A stretch of 64,000 bases of DNA, from positions 2,701,669 to 2,765,668 of the forward strand of contig NZ_CP051216.1 of the NCBI RefSeq assembly GCF_012516435.1. The letters run 5' to 3'. This document shows, piece by piece, positions 1 through 8,695 of the stretch. Positions within the stretch are counted from its first letter, which is position 1. Each line of letters starts with the position of its first letter. The translations under genes and the position numbers were made by a program. Under the pieces are notes generated by a model, which worked only from the letters and a program-made list of their open reading frames with translations, had not been told where the DNA came from and searched no databases. Source of the DNA: Pseudodesulfovibrio sp. zrk46 (lineage in GTDB: Bacteria; Desulfobacterota; Desulfovibrionia; Desulfovibrionales; Desulfovibrionaceae).

Positions 1-357
1 CGTTCTTCAGGGCTTGGTGAGGAGCCGTGTCTGCCGCCAGTCTATGGCTTGGCTGACAACAAGGAATCTTTCCACGGCTGCGTGCAGTGTACCACCTGCA
101 CCAGTGTCTGTCCGGTGGTGGCTGTGAGTGAAGATCCGTCCACCGACCTCGATCTCACTCCTCAGCAGATCATGAATCTTCTGCGCATGGGCCTTAAAGA
201 CGAGACGCTCGGCGCGCGCATGGTCTGGTCCTGCACCACTTGCTACAAGTGTCAGGAACACTGCCCACAAAATATCAAAGTAGCCGATATCCTGTATGAA
301 CTTCGCAACACTGCTGCCGCCCGCATCGGGCGTGACCGCTTCAAGGGGGAATGCTAA
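1..357 (+). CDS. HdrC-like 4Fe-4S dicluster electron-transfer subunit (5'-truncated by window edge)
   Basis: The frame is open from base 1 to the stop at 355-357, so the true start lies outside the window; a TTG at 49 is in frame but has no Shine-Dalgarno and is probably internal. Two cysteine motifs, CVQCTTCTSVCP and CTTCYKCQEHCP, fit the CX2CX2CX3CP pattern that binds two [4Fe-4S] clusters in the HdrC subunit of heterodisulfide reductase and relatives. It overlaps the next gene (HdrB-like) by one base, so the two are translationally coupled. The likely role is passing electrons between a flavin or dehydrogenase subunit and the HdrB-like subunit in the cytoplasm. The partner dehydrogenase is not visible. 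The glycerol kinase downstream makes a glycerol-3-phosphate dehydrogenase upstream a reasonable guess, but this is inference. Confidence 0.8.
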   Translation, partial: RSSGLGEEPCLPPVYGLADNKESFHGCVQCTTCTSVCPVVAVSEDPSTDLDLTPQQIMNLLRMGLKDETLGARMVWSCTTCYKCQEHCPQNIKVADILYELRNTAAARIGRDRFKGEC

Positions 358-1214
358 TGAGATTCGCTTACTTTCCCGGCTGCAAGATTCAACATCATTT
401 GCCCGAATACGGTTCTTCTGTAGAGGCTGTTTGCAACGCGCTTGATATCGAGCTGGTCAAACTGGAATTCAACTGCTGCGGTTGGCCGGTGCGACACGAA
501 AACGAACTGGCTTCCATCTACTCCGCAGTGCGAAATTTTGCGCAGGCTGAAGCGGCAGGGCTGTCTATCATGACGCCGTGCAAATGCTGTTTCGGCAATC
601 TCAAATACGCCTCCCATCGGTTGGCGGAAGACCCCAAGCTCTCCGAGTCAGTTGCGTATCTGTTGGCACAGGACGGGCTCTCCATGCCCAAGAGCATGGA
701 CGCATTTCATCTATTGACCATTCTGGACGAACAGGTCGGGGCCGAATTCCTCCGACGACGGACCGCAATCCCATTGTCCGGAGTCAAGGTGGCATGCCAT
801 TACGGCTGCCATGCCTTGCGCCCCGGCAACGTCACCGGGTTTGACGACCCATTGGCTCCGACCTTGTTTGAACGGATAATCCAGGCTCTGGGCGCAGAAA
901 CCGTTGATTGGGATCTGCGCCTGGAGTGCTGTGGTCACCCCCTGCGCGGGCGTGACGATATTATCTCCCAGGCGCTTATGCGCAAGAAGGTGGAAGGGGC
1001 AAAGGAAGCGGGCGCAGACATCATCGTCACAGCCTGTACCTATTGTCAGCTTCAGTTCGATCGCGAGCGGGCCAAACTGCCGCGTACCGACCTTGCCTAT
1101 CAGGCTCCGCCTGCGGTGTTGGTGACGCAGCTCATCGGCAAAGCGCTCGGGTTGGATGCCTATGAGGTGGGCCTCAACAAAAATCACATTCCCTGGCATG
1201 CACCTGTTTTGTAG
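357..1214 (+). CDS. HdrB-like subunit with two CCG domains
   Basis: A 285-residue protein with two cysteine-rich CCG domains: FNCCGWP followed by CKCC, then LECCGHP followed by CTYC. This is the architecture of heterodisulfide reductase subunit B, which binds noncubane iron-sulfur clusters for disulfide or quinone-type chemistry. Two ATGs are in frame, at 351 and 357. The sequence AAGGGGGA at 343-350 sits directly against the first but at good spacing from the second, so 357 is preferred, giving a TAATG overlap with the HdrC-like gene. It lies 69 bp upstream of glpK on the same strand. In sulfate reducers such HdrBC modules often replace quinone- or cytochrome-linked subunits of flavin dehydrogenases; the substrate here is not determined. 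Confidence 0.82.
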   Translation: MRFAYFPGCKIQHHLPEYGSSVEAVCNALDIELVKLEFNCCGWPVRHENELASIYSAVRNFAQAEAAGLSIMTPCKCCFGNLKYASHRLAEDPKLSESVAYLLAQDGLSMPKSMDAFHLLTILDEQVGAEFLRRRTAIPLSGVKVACHYGCHALRPGNVTGFDDPLAPTLFERIIQALGAETVDWDLRLECCGHPLRGRDDIISQALMRKKVEGAKEAGADIIVTACTYCQLQFDRERAKLPRTDLAYQAPPAVLVTQLIGKALGLDAYEVGLNKNHIPWHAPVL

Positions 1215-1283
1215 CGCCCGGCTTTGTGCTACACGGGCCTGATAAAAGCGACACACAACTTTTCAGTTTATAAGGAGACGCAC

Positions 1284-2795
1284 ATGGCGAAATATGTCGG
1301 AGCCGTAGACTCGGGAACCACCAGCAGCCGCTTCATCATTTTTGACGAGAAGGGCCGCATCGTCGGACTGGACCAGAAGGAACACGAGCAGATCTATCCC
1401 AAGCCGGGTTGGGTCGAGCATGATCCCATGGAAATCTGGAACAACACCTGCGAGGTCATCAAGGGTGCTTTGACCAAGTCTGGCATCAAGGGCTCCGAGC
1501 TGGCCGCCATCGGCATCACCAACCAGCGCGAAACTACTGTCGTTTGGGATCGCAACACCGGTAAGCCGTTCTACAACGCCATTGTCTGGCAGTGCACCCG
1601 TACTCACGAGATTTGCAAGGACCTCATGGCTGACGGCGGTCAGGACCGTTTCCGTGAAAAGACCGGGCTGCCCATCGCAACATATTTTTCCGGCCCCAAG
1701 ATCAAGTGGATTCTCGAAAATGTGCCTGAGGCCAAGGCTGCCGCCGAGCGCGGTGATGCCATGTTTGGCACCATCGAATCCTGGATCATCTGGTGGCTCA
1801 CCGGCGGTCCCAAGGGCGGCGCACACGTTACTGACGTAACCAACGCCAGCCGTACCATGCTCATGGATCTCAAGACGCTGGAATGGGATCAGGAGATCAT
1901 GGACATCATGGGCGTACCCCGTCAGGGTCTGCCCCGAATTGTGCCTTCCTCCGATGAAGATACGTGGGGTCCCACCGCCGAAAATGGACCGCTCGGTGCA
2001 CGTGTACCGGTTTGCGGTGCGGTCGGTGACCAGCAGGCTGCCCTCGTGGGCCAGACCTGTTTCGCTCCCGGTCAGGCCAAGAATACTTACGGCACCGGTT
2101 GCTTCCTGTTGATGCACACTGGTCACGAGCCTATCCAGTCCAAGCACGGTCTCATCACCACGCTGGCGTATCAGTTCTCTGGCCGTAAGCCTTCCTACTG
2201 CCTTGAAGGTTCCATCGCCATTGCTGGTGCGCTGGTTCAGTGGCTGCGCGACAATCTTCAGATGTTCGAGTCCGCTCCCGAGATCGAGGCTCTGGCCTCC
2301 AAGGTCGAGGACACCGGTGGCATGTACATCGTACCTGCCTTCTCCGGTCTGTACGCTCCGTATTGGCGTCCCGATGCCCGCGGCGTCATGGTGGGCCTGA
2401 CTCGCTACATCAACCGCAATCATATTGCCCGTGCAGTCTTGGAGGCCACAGCCTACCAGACCAAGGATATCGTCGAAGCCATGAACAAGGATTCCGGCGT
2501 AGAGCTCAAGACCCTCAAGGCTGACGGCGGCATGGTTTACAACGAGCTACTTATGCAGTTCCAGTCCGACATCCTTGATGTTCCTGTTGTACGCCCCAAA
2601 GTGGCAGAGACCACTTGCCTCGGTGCGGCTTACGCTGCCGGTATTGCCGTTGGCTTCTGGTCTGGCCGTGAGGAGTTGTACAACAACTGGGAAGAGGACA
2701 AGACCTGGCAGCCCGATATGGACGAGGAGACTCGCAAAGAGGGCTACGATGGCTGGAAGAAGGCCGTCGAAAGAACCTTTGACTGGGTCGACTAA
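1284..2795 (+). CDS. glpK: glycerol kinase
   Basis: A 503-residue FGGY-family carbohydrate kinase that phosphorylates glycerol to sn-glycerol 3-phosphate with ATP in the cytoplasm. The N-terminus has the phosphate-1 loop VDSGTTSSR (DQGTTSSR in most GlpK). [24 protein letters not shown] and the C-terminal [16 protein letters not shown] segment are classic GlpK landmarks. The reading frame opens at 1224, but ATG 1284 is preceded by AAGGAG at 1272-1277 and begins at the family's usual N-terminus. Length matches the family (about 500). It follows the HdrCB-like pair on the same strand and is followed by a rho-independent terminator. The context suggests glycerol oxidation through glycerol 3-phosphate. 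Confidence 0.97.
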   Translation: MAKYVGAVDSGTTSSRFIIFDEKGRIVGLDQKEHEQIYPKPGWVEHDPMEIWNNTCEVIKGALTKSGIKGSELAAIGITNQRETTVVWDRNTGKPFYNAIVWQCTRTHEICKDLMADGGQDRFREKTGLPIATYFSGPKIKWILENVPEAKAAAERGDAMFGTIESWIIWWLTGGPKGGAHVTDVTNASRTMLMDLKTLEWDQEIMDIMGVPRQGLPRIVPSSDEDTWGPTAENGPLGARVPVCGAVGDQQAALVGQTCFAPGQAKNTYGTGCFLLMHTGHEPIQSKHGLITTLAYQFSGRKPSYCLEGSIAIAGALVQWLRDNLQMFESAPEIEALASKVEDTGGMYIVPAFSGLYAPYWRPDARGVMVGLTRYINRNHIARAVLEATAYQTKDIVEAMNKDSGVELKTLKADGGMVYNELLMQFQSDILDVPVVRPKVAETTCLGAAYAAGIAVGFWSGREELYNNWEEDKTWQPDMDEETRKEGYDGWKKAVERTFDWVD

Positions 2796-2820
2796 GACTG
2801 TCCAAACAAAGACAACCAAA

Positions 2821-2849
2821 GGCGGCCCCGATCAGGGTCGCCTTTTTTT
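2821..2849 (+). terminator. rho-independent terminator of the hdr-glpK operon
   Basis: The arms GGCGGCCC and GGGTCGCC pair with one G-T wobble and are followed by seven T residues, 25 bp after the glpK stop. Confidence 0.85.
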
Positions 2850-3090
2850 GGGGTAAGAAGAGGGTGGATGCCTCTTTGGCGCGATTAAGATTGGACGAGC
2901 TGGGCTTCCTGCCTGGCATCCGGACAAAGGCCAATGATCCGTTGGAATCCCATTGTGCAACATAGATGCAGGGGTTGTAATTTAAGGAAGTTGCCTTAAA
3001 GTAACGGCACAGCTTCAAGCGAAGCGACCGATAATAAGTTTTGGAAACGCCACTCCGGCGAGGGGCCGCCGGAGGCATCATATACCTGTA
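2850..3090. repeat. gene-free spacer with a dispersed intergenic repeat fragment
   Basis: The 327-bp gap between glpK and the acyltransferase holds no credible gene. The stretch AGCTTCAAGCGAAGCGA (3011-3027) recurs inverted at 5578-5594 upstream of the alcohol dehydrogenase. Nearby CTCCGGCGAGGGGCCGCCGG (3053-3072) resembles the CACCGGCGAGGTGGCC text at 28939-28954. It looks like a degraded member of an intergenic repeat family. Confidence 0.5.
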
Positions 3091-3122
3091 ATTGGAGTCA
3101 GCCCCCTTTCAAGGAGCACATT

Positions 3123-4250
3123 GTGAAGACGTCCTTAACTTCTACCGGGCGCATTCCCATGCTGGACGTGGCCCGGTTCTTCGGCATGATTCTGGTCTAT
3201 TACGGCCATATCATCGAGCGGATGATGTACCTGAAAAATCCAGTCGCAGCGGCACAGTACAAGTTCATCTACTCCTTCCATATGCCGTTCTTCTTTCTGC
3301 TCGCTGGATTCACCATCGCGCCAGAGAAAACACTCGTACCCATGGGGCGGTATCTGAAGAAACTGGCGACATCGCGACTGGTTCCCTATTTCTTTTTCAC
3401 CATTGTGTTGGCCTTGCTGAGCCTGTGCTTTGCAGGATGGTTCACTGTGGTGGATGTCTCCACTTCCGCCGGGTATCTCAAGGGCGCCGTTTCAACGTTG
3501 TTGGGCTTCCCGGTCTTCAACATCCCGTTGTGGTTCATGGCCTGTCTCGTATCCGTAGAGCTCATCCATTATGCGGTTGGGCGTTTTTTGGATAACAACA
3601 TCAAATTGCTGATGGCCGCGATGGCGTTTTATGTTGCTGGTTTTTACCTGACACAGAAGGTGCATCTGCTTGGCGGTGCTACCTACTGGCTCCTGCATGA
3701 GGCGCTGGTGGTCTATGCGTTCTATCTCATAGGCGTCGTCATGCGCCGCGAGGCCATGCTGCTGGGCGGTCATCCCCGCTGGCGGCTGATGCTTGCGAGT
3801 GCCGCCTGCCTGCTGGTGGTAGTCTTCACCTGGGACATGAATCAGGGACCGTTCCAGTTGATTCAGGCAGTGGTCATTGTCCTGTCCGGGCATGGCAATA
3901 TGCTGCTGTTCCCGCTCACCGCTCTGGCAGGCAGTTTGTTTGTGCTGCTGGCAGCCAGAAGCGCCGGAGCAAATCGCTTCTTCATGTTCATGGGCGAGAA
4001 TGCATTGATCCTCTTCTGCTTGAACGGTGTATTCTATCACTTCCTGAACGGACCGTTTGCTGATTGGTTCGTGAAGACGTTCCCGGGAGAATGGTGGTCT
4101 GTGACTGCCGCAGGCATCGCCTTTACCGTGGTCAGCATGGCTGCGTGCATCCCGTTTATTTACGCCTTCAATCGCTGGACCCCGGTATTGGTAGGCAAGC
4201 GGCTCAGGCCCGGAAATGCCAAGCTGGGTGTTAGCGGAAGAAGCCGCTAA
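3123..4250 (+). CDS. membrane acyltransferase, acyltransferase-3 family
   Basis: A 375-residue integral membrane protein with about ten hydrophobic segments. The N-terminal MLDVARFFGMILVYYGHII matches the acyltransferase-3 signature (Asp/Arg followed by a catalytic-type His), followed by YSFHMPFFFLLAGF in the second segment, also typical. Family members transfer acetyl, succinyl or other acyl groups to cell-surface sugars and lipids at the inner membrane. The start is GTG 3123, with AAGGAG six bases upstream. It stands alone between two terminators, so its acceptor cannot be deduced. Confidence 0.85.
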   Translation: MKTSLTSTGRIPMLDVARFFGMILVYYGHIIERMMYLKNPVAAAQYKFIYSFHMPFFFLLAGFTIAPEKTLVPMGRYLKKLATSRLVPYFFFTIVLALLSLCFAGWFTVVDVSTSAGYLKGAVSTLLGFPVFNIPLWFMACLVSVELIHYAVGRFLDNNIKLLMAAMAFYVAGFYLTQKVHLLGGATYWLLHEALVVYAFYLIGVVMRREAMLLGGHPRWRLMLASAACLLVVVFTWDMNQGPFQLIQAVVIVLSGHGNMLLFPLTALAGSLFVLLAARSAGANRFFMFMGENALILFCLNGVFYHFLNGPFADWFVKTFPGEWWSVTAAGIAFTVVSMAACIPFIYAFNRWTPVLVGKRLRPGNAKLGVSGRSR

Positions 4251-4270
4251 TATCTGATTGACTAAAATAG

Positions 4271-4308
4271 AAAGGGCTTCCTGCATTGTCTGCGGGAAGC
4301 CCTTTTTG
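4271..4308. terminator. bidirectional terminator between acyltransferase and alcohol dehydrogenase
   Basis: GGGCTTCC (4274-4281) pairs with GGAAGCCC (4295-4302), followed by TTTTTG on the plus strand; the minus strand has a weaker T-rich tail. It sits between two converging genes. Confidence 0.8.
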
Positions 4309-4324
4309 TTTGGTCTATTCGGGG

Positions 4325-5467
4325 TTAGCTGGCTGCTTCAAGGATCGCCATGAGCTCTTCTTTGGTCAGCTCTATGGGGTTGCCCTTCATGGAGCTGGCG
4401 TTTGCGGCCATTTCCACAAGTTCTTCGAAGTGATCAGCCGTGACACCCATGTCGGAGAGTCTGGGAATTACCAACTCTTCGCAAAGCTGTTCCACCCAGT
4501 CTGCGCCATCTTCGGGGCCGCAGGTTACGTCTCCGGTGAGCATGACCGCGATTTCGTTGTAGCGGAACAGGGAAGGGGATTCTGGATCGCGTTCGCGCAG
4601 GGCAGCGATATTGGCCCGCATGACATGGGGAAGAAGTGTGGCGCAGACTTCGCCGTGCGGTACCTTGAATTGACCACCGAGCGGAGCAGCAAAGCCGTGA
4701 ACAGCACCGAGTTTGGCGTTGGCCAAAGCGATGCCGGAGAACAGGGCAGCCATGGCCATGTCTTCACGCGCCATAATGTCCCTGCCATCCTCAAAGGCGA
4801 TGGGCAGCGAGGTTGCGGCGCGCATCATGCCTTCACGGCAAAGGCCGTCGGTCATGGGATTGGCTGCGTGGGAAACGTATGCCTCCATAAGCTGCGTCAG
4901 GGCGTCCATGCCTGTGGCGGCAGTGACGTTGGGCGGCATGGAGATCATCAGTTCCGGGTCGATGACCGCGATGTCAGCGATCATGTCCGTGGAGCGCAGG
5001 CTGACCTTTACGTCATGTCCTTTGGCGAGCAGTACACCATTGGCCGTGACTTCAGAGCCGGTCCCGGCCGTGGTCGGAACGGTGATAAGCGGCATCGGCT
5101 TTTCGGTCAGAGGCTGGCCTTTGCCTACCACTTCCAGATAGTCGAAAATATCAGCAGTATTGGTGATCAATGCGGCAATGACTTTGGCCGCGTCCATGAC
5201 GCTGCCACCGCCCATGCCGATGACCACATCACATCCGGCTTCACGAGCTTGTTGGGAGGCCTGTGCTGCAAAGTCGGTGTCCGGTTCACCCGTGACCTGC
5301 ACGACGTGGGGTGCATCCAGCTCATTGATGAGCCATTGGGCGCGATCGGCATTGGAGCCGATAACAAGGCAGGGTTTGGAACCAAGGTTGGCTGCCATGG
5401 TCGGAACTTCGGTTGCTACGCCGTTCTTGAAAACGATCTTTGCTGCAGTCGCAAAATTGAATTGCAT
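4325..5467 (-). CDS. iron-containing (group III) alcohol dehydrogenase
   Basis: A 380-residue cytoplasmic NAD(P)-dependent dehydrogenase of the Fe-ADH family. The nucleotide-binding GMGGGSVMDAAK and PTTAGTGSE motifs are present. The divalent-metal site is represented by ATGMDALTQLMEAYVS and the later LGAVHGFAAPLGG and VPHGEVCA histidines. Length is normal for the family (about 380-390). It starts at ATG 5465-5467 after a purine-rich AAAGGA. The family oxidises ethanol, butanol, propanediol, lactaldehyde and similar alcohols; the substrate cannot be read from sequence alone. An HdrD-like gene lies upstream on the same strand but 277 bp away. Confidence 0.92.
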   Translation of the reverse strand: MQFNFATAAKIVFKNGVATEVPTMAANLGSKPCLVIGSNADRAQWLINELDAPHVVQVTGEPDTDFAAQASQQAREAGCDVVIGMGGGSVMDAAKVIAALITNTADIFDYLEVVGKGQPLTEKPMPLITVPTTAGTGSEVTANGVLLAKGHDVKVSLRSTDMIADIAVIDPELMISMPPNVTAATGMDALTQLMEAYVSHAANPMTDGLCREGMMRAATSLPIAFEDGRDIMAREDMAMAALFSGIALANAKLGAVHGFAAPLGGQFKVPHGEVCATLLPHVMRANIAALRERDPESPSLFRYNEIAVMLTGDVTCGPEDGADWVEQLCEELVIPRLSDMGVTADHFEELVEMAANASSMKGNPIELTKEELMAILEAAS

Positions 5468-5499
5468 GCCTGAATCCTTTTTGAATGCCTTCGGCAGAG

Positions 5500-5744
5500 C
5501 CTTCGCCGGGCGGGCGTCTCTGACGGGTCAGGAACCCTTTGTAAAGGGTTCCCGACACCCTCCGAAACTTTATATAGTTCGCTTCGCTTGAAGCTATGCG
5601 AGCATGGAAAGGCTCTTTGAATAATTATTGCGGCGAAAGCCGCAGATGGGATCCCAAAGGCCCTCGGCCTTTGGTCGGGTGCAGGGCGGAAAGCCCTGCT
5701 TGTCCATTCTTCATCCGCCCGATAGGACGGTTCCCACCCTGCTT
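5500..5744. repeat. dispersed intergenic repeat upstream of the alcohol dehydrogenase
   Basis: The 277-bp gap between the two minus-strand genes contains a repeat also present near 28.9 kb. The 29-base stretch starting ATGGGATCCCAAAGG and ending CGGCCTTTGG (5646-5674) recurs at 28872-28900 with one mismatch, and both copies continue into GGTGCAGG followed by a short hairpin ending in CCTGC. A second part (5578-5594) matches, inverted, the 3011-3027 fragment. GGAACCCTTTGTAAAGGGTTCC (5530-5551) is a perfect 10-bp hairpin with a two-base centre. Confidence 0.7.
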
Positions 5745-7049
5745 CTAATACTCGGCGTCCAGATCAACACCCAGCTTTTCCCACTGGGCTTTGGCGGCTT
5801 CTTCGCCAGCCTTGATGTCTGCCTCATCCCAAGGCTCGATAACGAGACACTCGGCCACGAGCTGCCAGAGATACTTGACCTCGTAATCGCATCCCTCGAA
5901 GTGCTTGGGAATACGCTTCTGAATCTGATCGCGGCAGTTGGAACAACCGACAACAATTACGTTGGCACCGGATTCCTTGATCTGACGCTGCTTGTAGCGT
6001 GCATGCCATGCGGATTCCACTTCAAAGGGCATGGGCCACATTCCGCCGCCTGCACCACAGCAGTAGTTCTTCTCGCGGTTAGGCGTGAGTTCGACGAAAT
6101 CATCGACGCACTGCTGCACGATCCAGCGGGGCTCGTCGAAAAAGCCCTTGCCGAAGTTGCGTGCGAGTTCACGGCCGTGTTTGCAGGAATCGTGGAAGGT
6201 GAAAGTCTTGCCAGCGTGAACAGACTTGTCGACCTTGATGCGCCCCTGCTCGAAAAGCTCGACGAGGTAGTCGTAGAGATAGAGGAACCCGATCTCGTTG
6301 TCGGGATTCTCATGGGCCAGCTTGGTCATGCCTTTACGGCAACCGTAGGAACCACCACCGCAGTCGGGCATGATCATACGCTTGACGTTGTACTCTTTCA
6401 TGAAGTCGATTTTGCGCTGGGCGAGCTTCTTGTTGCCTTCATCGTTGCCGGTGAAGAGCGCCCAGTCGACGGCCTCCCAGCCTTCGCCGGGAACGGTCCA
6501 GTTCTCCTTGGCAGCGTAGAAAATCTTCCACCACCAGAACTGGTCCTCGAAGTCGCCGTAAACTTCCTTGGAGTTGGGGAAAAAGAGGATGTCCGCATCT
6601 TTCTTGTCGATGGGCACATAGAAACCGGGACAGCACTCTTCGGCCAGTTCCTGACCGAGATCAGCCATGCCTTCGAAATATTCTTCTTTGGAGATGGCGA
6701 GATTGTTGCCGGTCTCGATGTTGTTGACCATACCCTTGTGCAGGGAACCGGGAACCTCGTCGCGGGGGCGGAGACTCTTGAGATGACCCATGAGTGCGGT
6801 GATGTCGATGCCGCCGGGGCAGGTGGAAGTACAGCGGCCACAGCCAGTGCAGAGCCACGGGAAGTTGGAGGCCACAACCTCATCGATGAGGCCGTTGGCG
6901 AGCATGCGCATCACCTTGCGTGCGTCCCAGCCGTCCATGCCCGGTGCACCCGTGGTCGGGCAGCCGTTGGCACAGGAGCCGCAGACAAGGCAGTTGGAAA
7001 AATCGTAGTCGTCCAGAAACGAAAGATCTCGGTTGTCGGAGTTGGTCAT
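5745..7049 (-). CDS. HdrD-like iron-sulfur protein (2x[4Fe-4S] plus CCG domains)
   Basis: A 434-residue cytoplasmic protein. The N-terminal part has two ferredoxin motifs, CLVCGSCANGCP and CTGCGRCTSTCP, each for one [4Fe-4S] cluster. The C-terminal half carries cysteine-rich CCG domains: a degenerate first one around DCGGGSYGC and a complete second one with FHDSCKHG, NYCCGAGGG and GCSNC. This matches HdrD and related fused HdrCB subunits used by sulfate reducers for redox partners of thiol or menaquinone type. It starts at ATG 7047-7049. It may serve the alcohol dehydrogenase downstream, but the 277-bp gap weakens that link. The first CCG domain lacking the CCG tripeptide suggests one of the two noncubane sites is altered. 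Confidence 0.82.
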   Translation of the reverse strand: MTNSDNRDLSFLDDYDFSNCLVCGSCANGCPTTGAPGMDGWDARKVMRMLANGLIDEVVASNFPWLCTGCGRCTSTCPGGIDITALMGHLKSLRPRDEVPGSLHKGMVNNIETGNNLAISKEEYFEGMADLGQELAEECCPGFYVPIDKKDADILFFPNSKEVYGDFEDQFWWWKIFYAAKENWTVPGEGWEAVDWALFTGNDEGNKKLAQRKIDFMKEYNVKRMIMPDCGGGSYGCRKGMTKLAHENPDNEIGFLYLYDYLVELFEQGRIKVDKSVHAGKTFTFHDSCKHGRELARNFGKGFFDEPRWIVQQCVDDFVELTPNREKNYCCGAGGGMWPMPFEVESAWHARYKQRQIKESGANVIVVGCSNCRDQIQKRIPKHFEGCDYEVKYLWQLVAECLVIEPWDEADIKAGEEAAKAQWEKLGVDLDAEY

Positions 7050-7496
7050 TATCCCCTCGCTTGGCGGGTCGAAATTGTGGACTCCGCCGATGGGTTATTT
7101 CGTTGGTGGCCGCGCATTCCCGGGGGAAAATCAACGGCACGAACACGGGTCGTACATAAGACTGCCCGGGAAGTCAAAGCCTATAATATATAGGTGACGG
7201 CCATAAGACGAGTAGGTGCGTACAATACTGTGTCGAAGGCGAAATGTGTTCGATGTTAAATGCGTAAGCTGCTGTAATATTTACAATGTGTTTATGTTGA
7301 AATGATGGAAGAGTGTGTGGGACATGGCACAAGAAGAATTTTGAAGCAGAAACGTGATCAAGTAGGAATTGCGACAAACAGATTATGACTGGTACAGTTG
7401 CATTGTGTTTATCGTGGTGTTGGGTAGAAATTTCTCCACCCAAGTTGTGTCGTTTGTTGTTGAATTCCGTTCGGAAAAGAGTGTAATCGTCGGGAT
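7050..7496. other. 447-bp AT-rich spacer between divergent genes
   Basis: No credible gene. The region is clearly more AT-rich than its surroundings and must hold promoters for the divergent HdrD-like and CofD-like genes. A TATAAT occurs at 7182-7187, but no matching -35 box is visible at normal spacing. No operator-like palindrome stood out. Confidence 0.4.
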
Positions 7497-8642
7497 ATGG
7501 AAATGAGCGAACTCAAGGTGATACCTCAGACAGGCTGTCCGCGCATACTCTTCTTCAGCGGCGGAACGGCGTTGCGTGCGACTTCCCGTGAACTGATTCG
7601 GTATACGTCCGAATCTGTGCATGTGATCACGCCGTTTGATTCGGGCGGTAGCTCCGCAGTGATTCGACGTGCCTTCAACATGCCTGCTGTCGGGGATATT
7701 CGTAACCGTCTTATGGCATTGGCAGATCTCTCTCGACCGGGAGGGCGGGCCATCTTTGCACTGTTCACCTATCGTTTTTCCAAGAAAGAGCCGCAGAGTG
7801 AATTGCTTGATGAGCTTCGCCGGATGGTGGAAGGCCGTCATGTCTTGGTGGACTATCTTGCTGATGACCTCCGAAGGGTCGTTTGTGCGCATCTGGAATT
7901 CTTCCTGCAGAGAATGCCCGAAGATTTCGACCTGCGTGGTGCGAGCATAGGTAATCTTGTGCTTACTGCCGGATATCTGGATACCGAACGCAATCTTGCG
8001 CCGGTCATCGATGCCTTTTCCAGCTTGGCCCGGGTGCGTGGTGTGGTTCGGCCCGTCGTGGATGCGGACCTGCATATGGCCGCAGAGCTTGAGGATGGTT
8101 CAGTGGTGGTTGGGCAGCATCTGCTGACCGGCAAAGAGGCGCCGCCGCTTTCCTCGCCCATCAAGCGTATCTGGATGACGGACTCTCTTGATTCTGCCGA
8201 GCCCGTGGTGCGTAAGGTCGATCCCGAGGTGCGCATCATGATCGAGCGTGCCGACTGCATCTGCTATCCGGTGGGGAGCTTCTACTCCAGCGTAGTGGCC
8301 AACCTGCTGCCCATGGGAGTCGGTGAAGCCGTTGCTGCCAACCCCGGACCCAAGATGTTCGTGCCCAATCCCGGAGGGGATCCGGAACTGCTTGGGCATA
8401 CTGTGCTCGATCAGGTGAAGATCCTTCGTAGGTATCTCTTTCAAAGCGGAGCGCCGGTGGGGAGTTCTGTACTGACAACGGTACTCGTGGATAGTCGCGC
8501 CGAGTACCCAGGCGGGCTGGATATCGCTGCGTTGGAAGAACTTGGTGTGACCGTTCGGGACCTGCCATTATTCACTGAGGATTCGCAGCCCATGTTTGCG
8601 CCGACATTGTTGGCCAAGGCGCTCCTTTTTCCTGCCTGTTAA
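7497..8642 (+). CDS. CofD/YvcK-superfamily protein, resembling the GAK-system CofD-like family
   Basis: A 381-residue soluble protein starting at ATG 7497 (a second ATG at 7503 is equally possible; neither has a strong ribosome site). The N-terminal ILFFSGGTALRATSREL, the following ITPFDSGGSSAVIRRAF and PAVGDIRNRLMAL segments, and later SIGNLVLTAGYL match the 2-phospho-L-lactate transferase (CofD) / YvcK fold. The FSGGTALR start and overall layout resemble the CofD-like member of the GAK (grasp-and-kinase) gene set described in TIGRFAMs. None of the other GAK genes (ATP-grasp enzyme, HprK-related kinase) is next to it. Its biochemical role is unknown. It is not likely to make coenzyme F420, since no F420 gene is nearby. 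Confidence 0.72.
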   Translation: MEMSELKVIPQTGCPRILFFSGGTALRATSRELIRYTSESVHVITPFDSGGSSAVIRRAFNMPAVGDIRNRLMALADLSRPGGRAIFALFTYRFSKKEPQSELLDELRRMVEGRHVLVDYLADDLRRVVCAHLEFFLQRMPEDFDLRGASIGNLVLTAGYLDTERNLAPVIDAFSSLARVRGVVRPVVDADLHMAAELEDGSVVVGQHLLTGKEAPPLSSPIKRIWMTDSLDSAEPVVRKVDPEVRIMIERADCICYPVGSFYSSVVANLLPMGVGEAVAANPGPKMFVPNPGGDPELLGHTVLDQVKILRRYLFQSGAPVGSSVLTTVLVDSRAEYPGGLDIAALEELGVTVRDLPLFTEDSQPMFAPTLLAKALLFPAC

Positions 8643-8695
8643 TTTACAAAAAAAATGTGGCGGGCTATGGTGTGTCCTATCTGGAGGTGTCTGCC

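Noticed and set aside
49..51. TTG as the true start of the HdrC-like gene
   Set aside because: There is no ribosome site and the frame is open to base 1, so the gene more likely begins outside the window.
5745..7049. TmcB subunit of the Tmc membrane complex
   Set aside because: No cytochrome c3 or membrane subunits are adjacent; only the general HdrD-like architecture is supported.
7326..7342. Sigma54 promoter suggested by TGGCAC upstream of the CofD-like gene
   Set aside because: The -12 GC element is missing at the required 10-base spacing.
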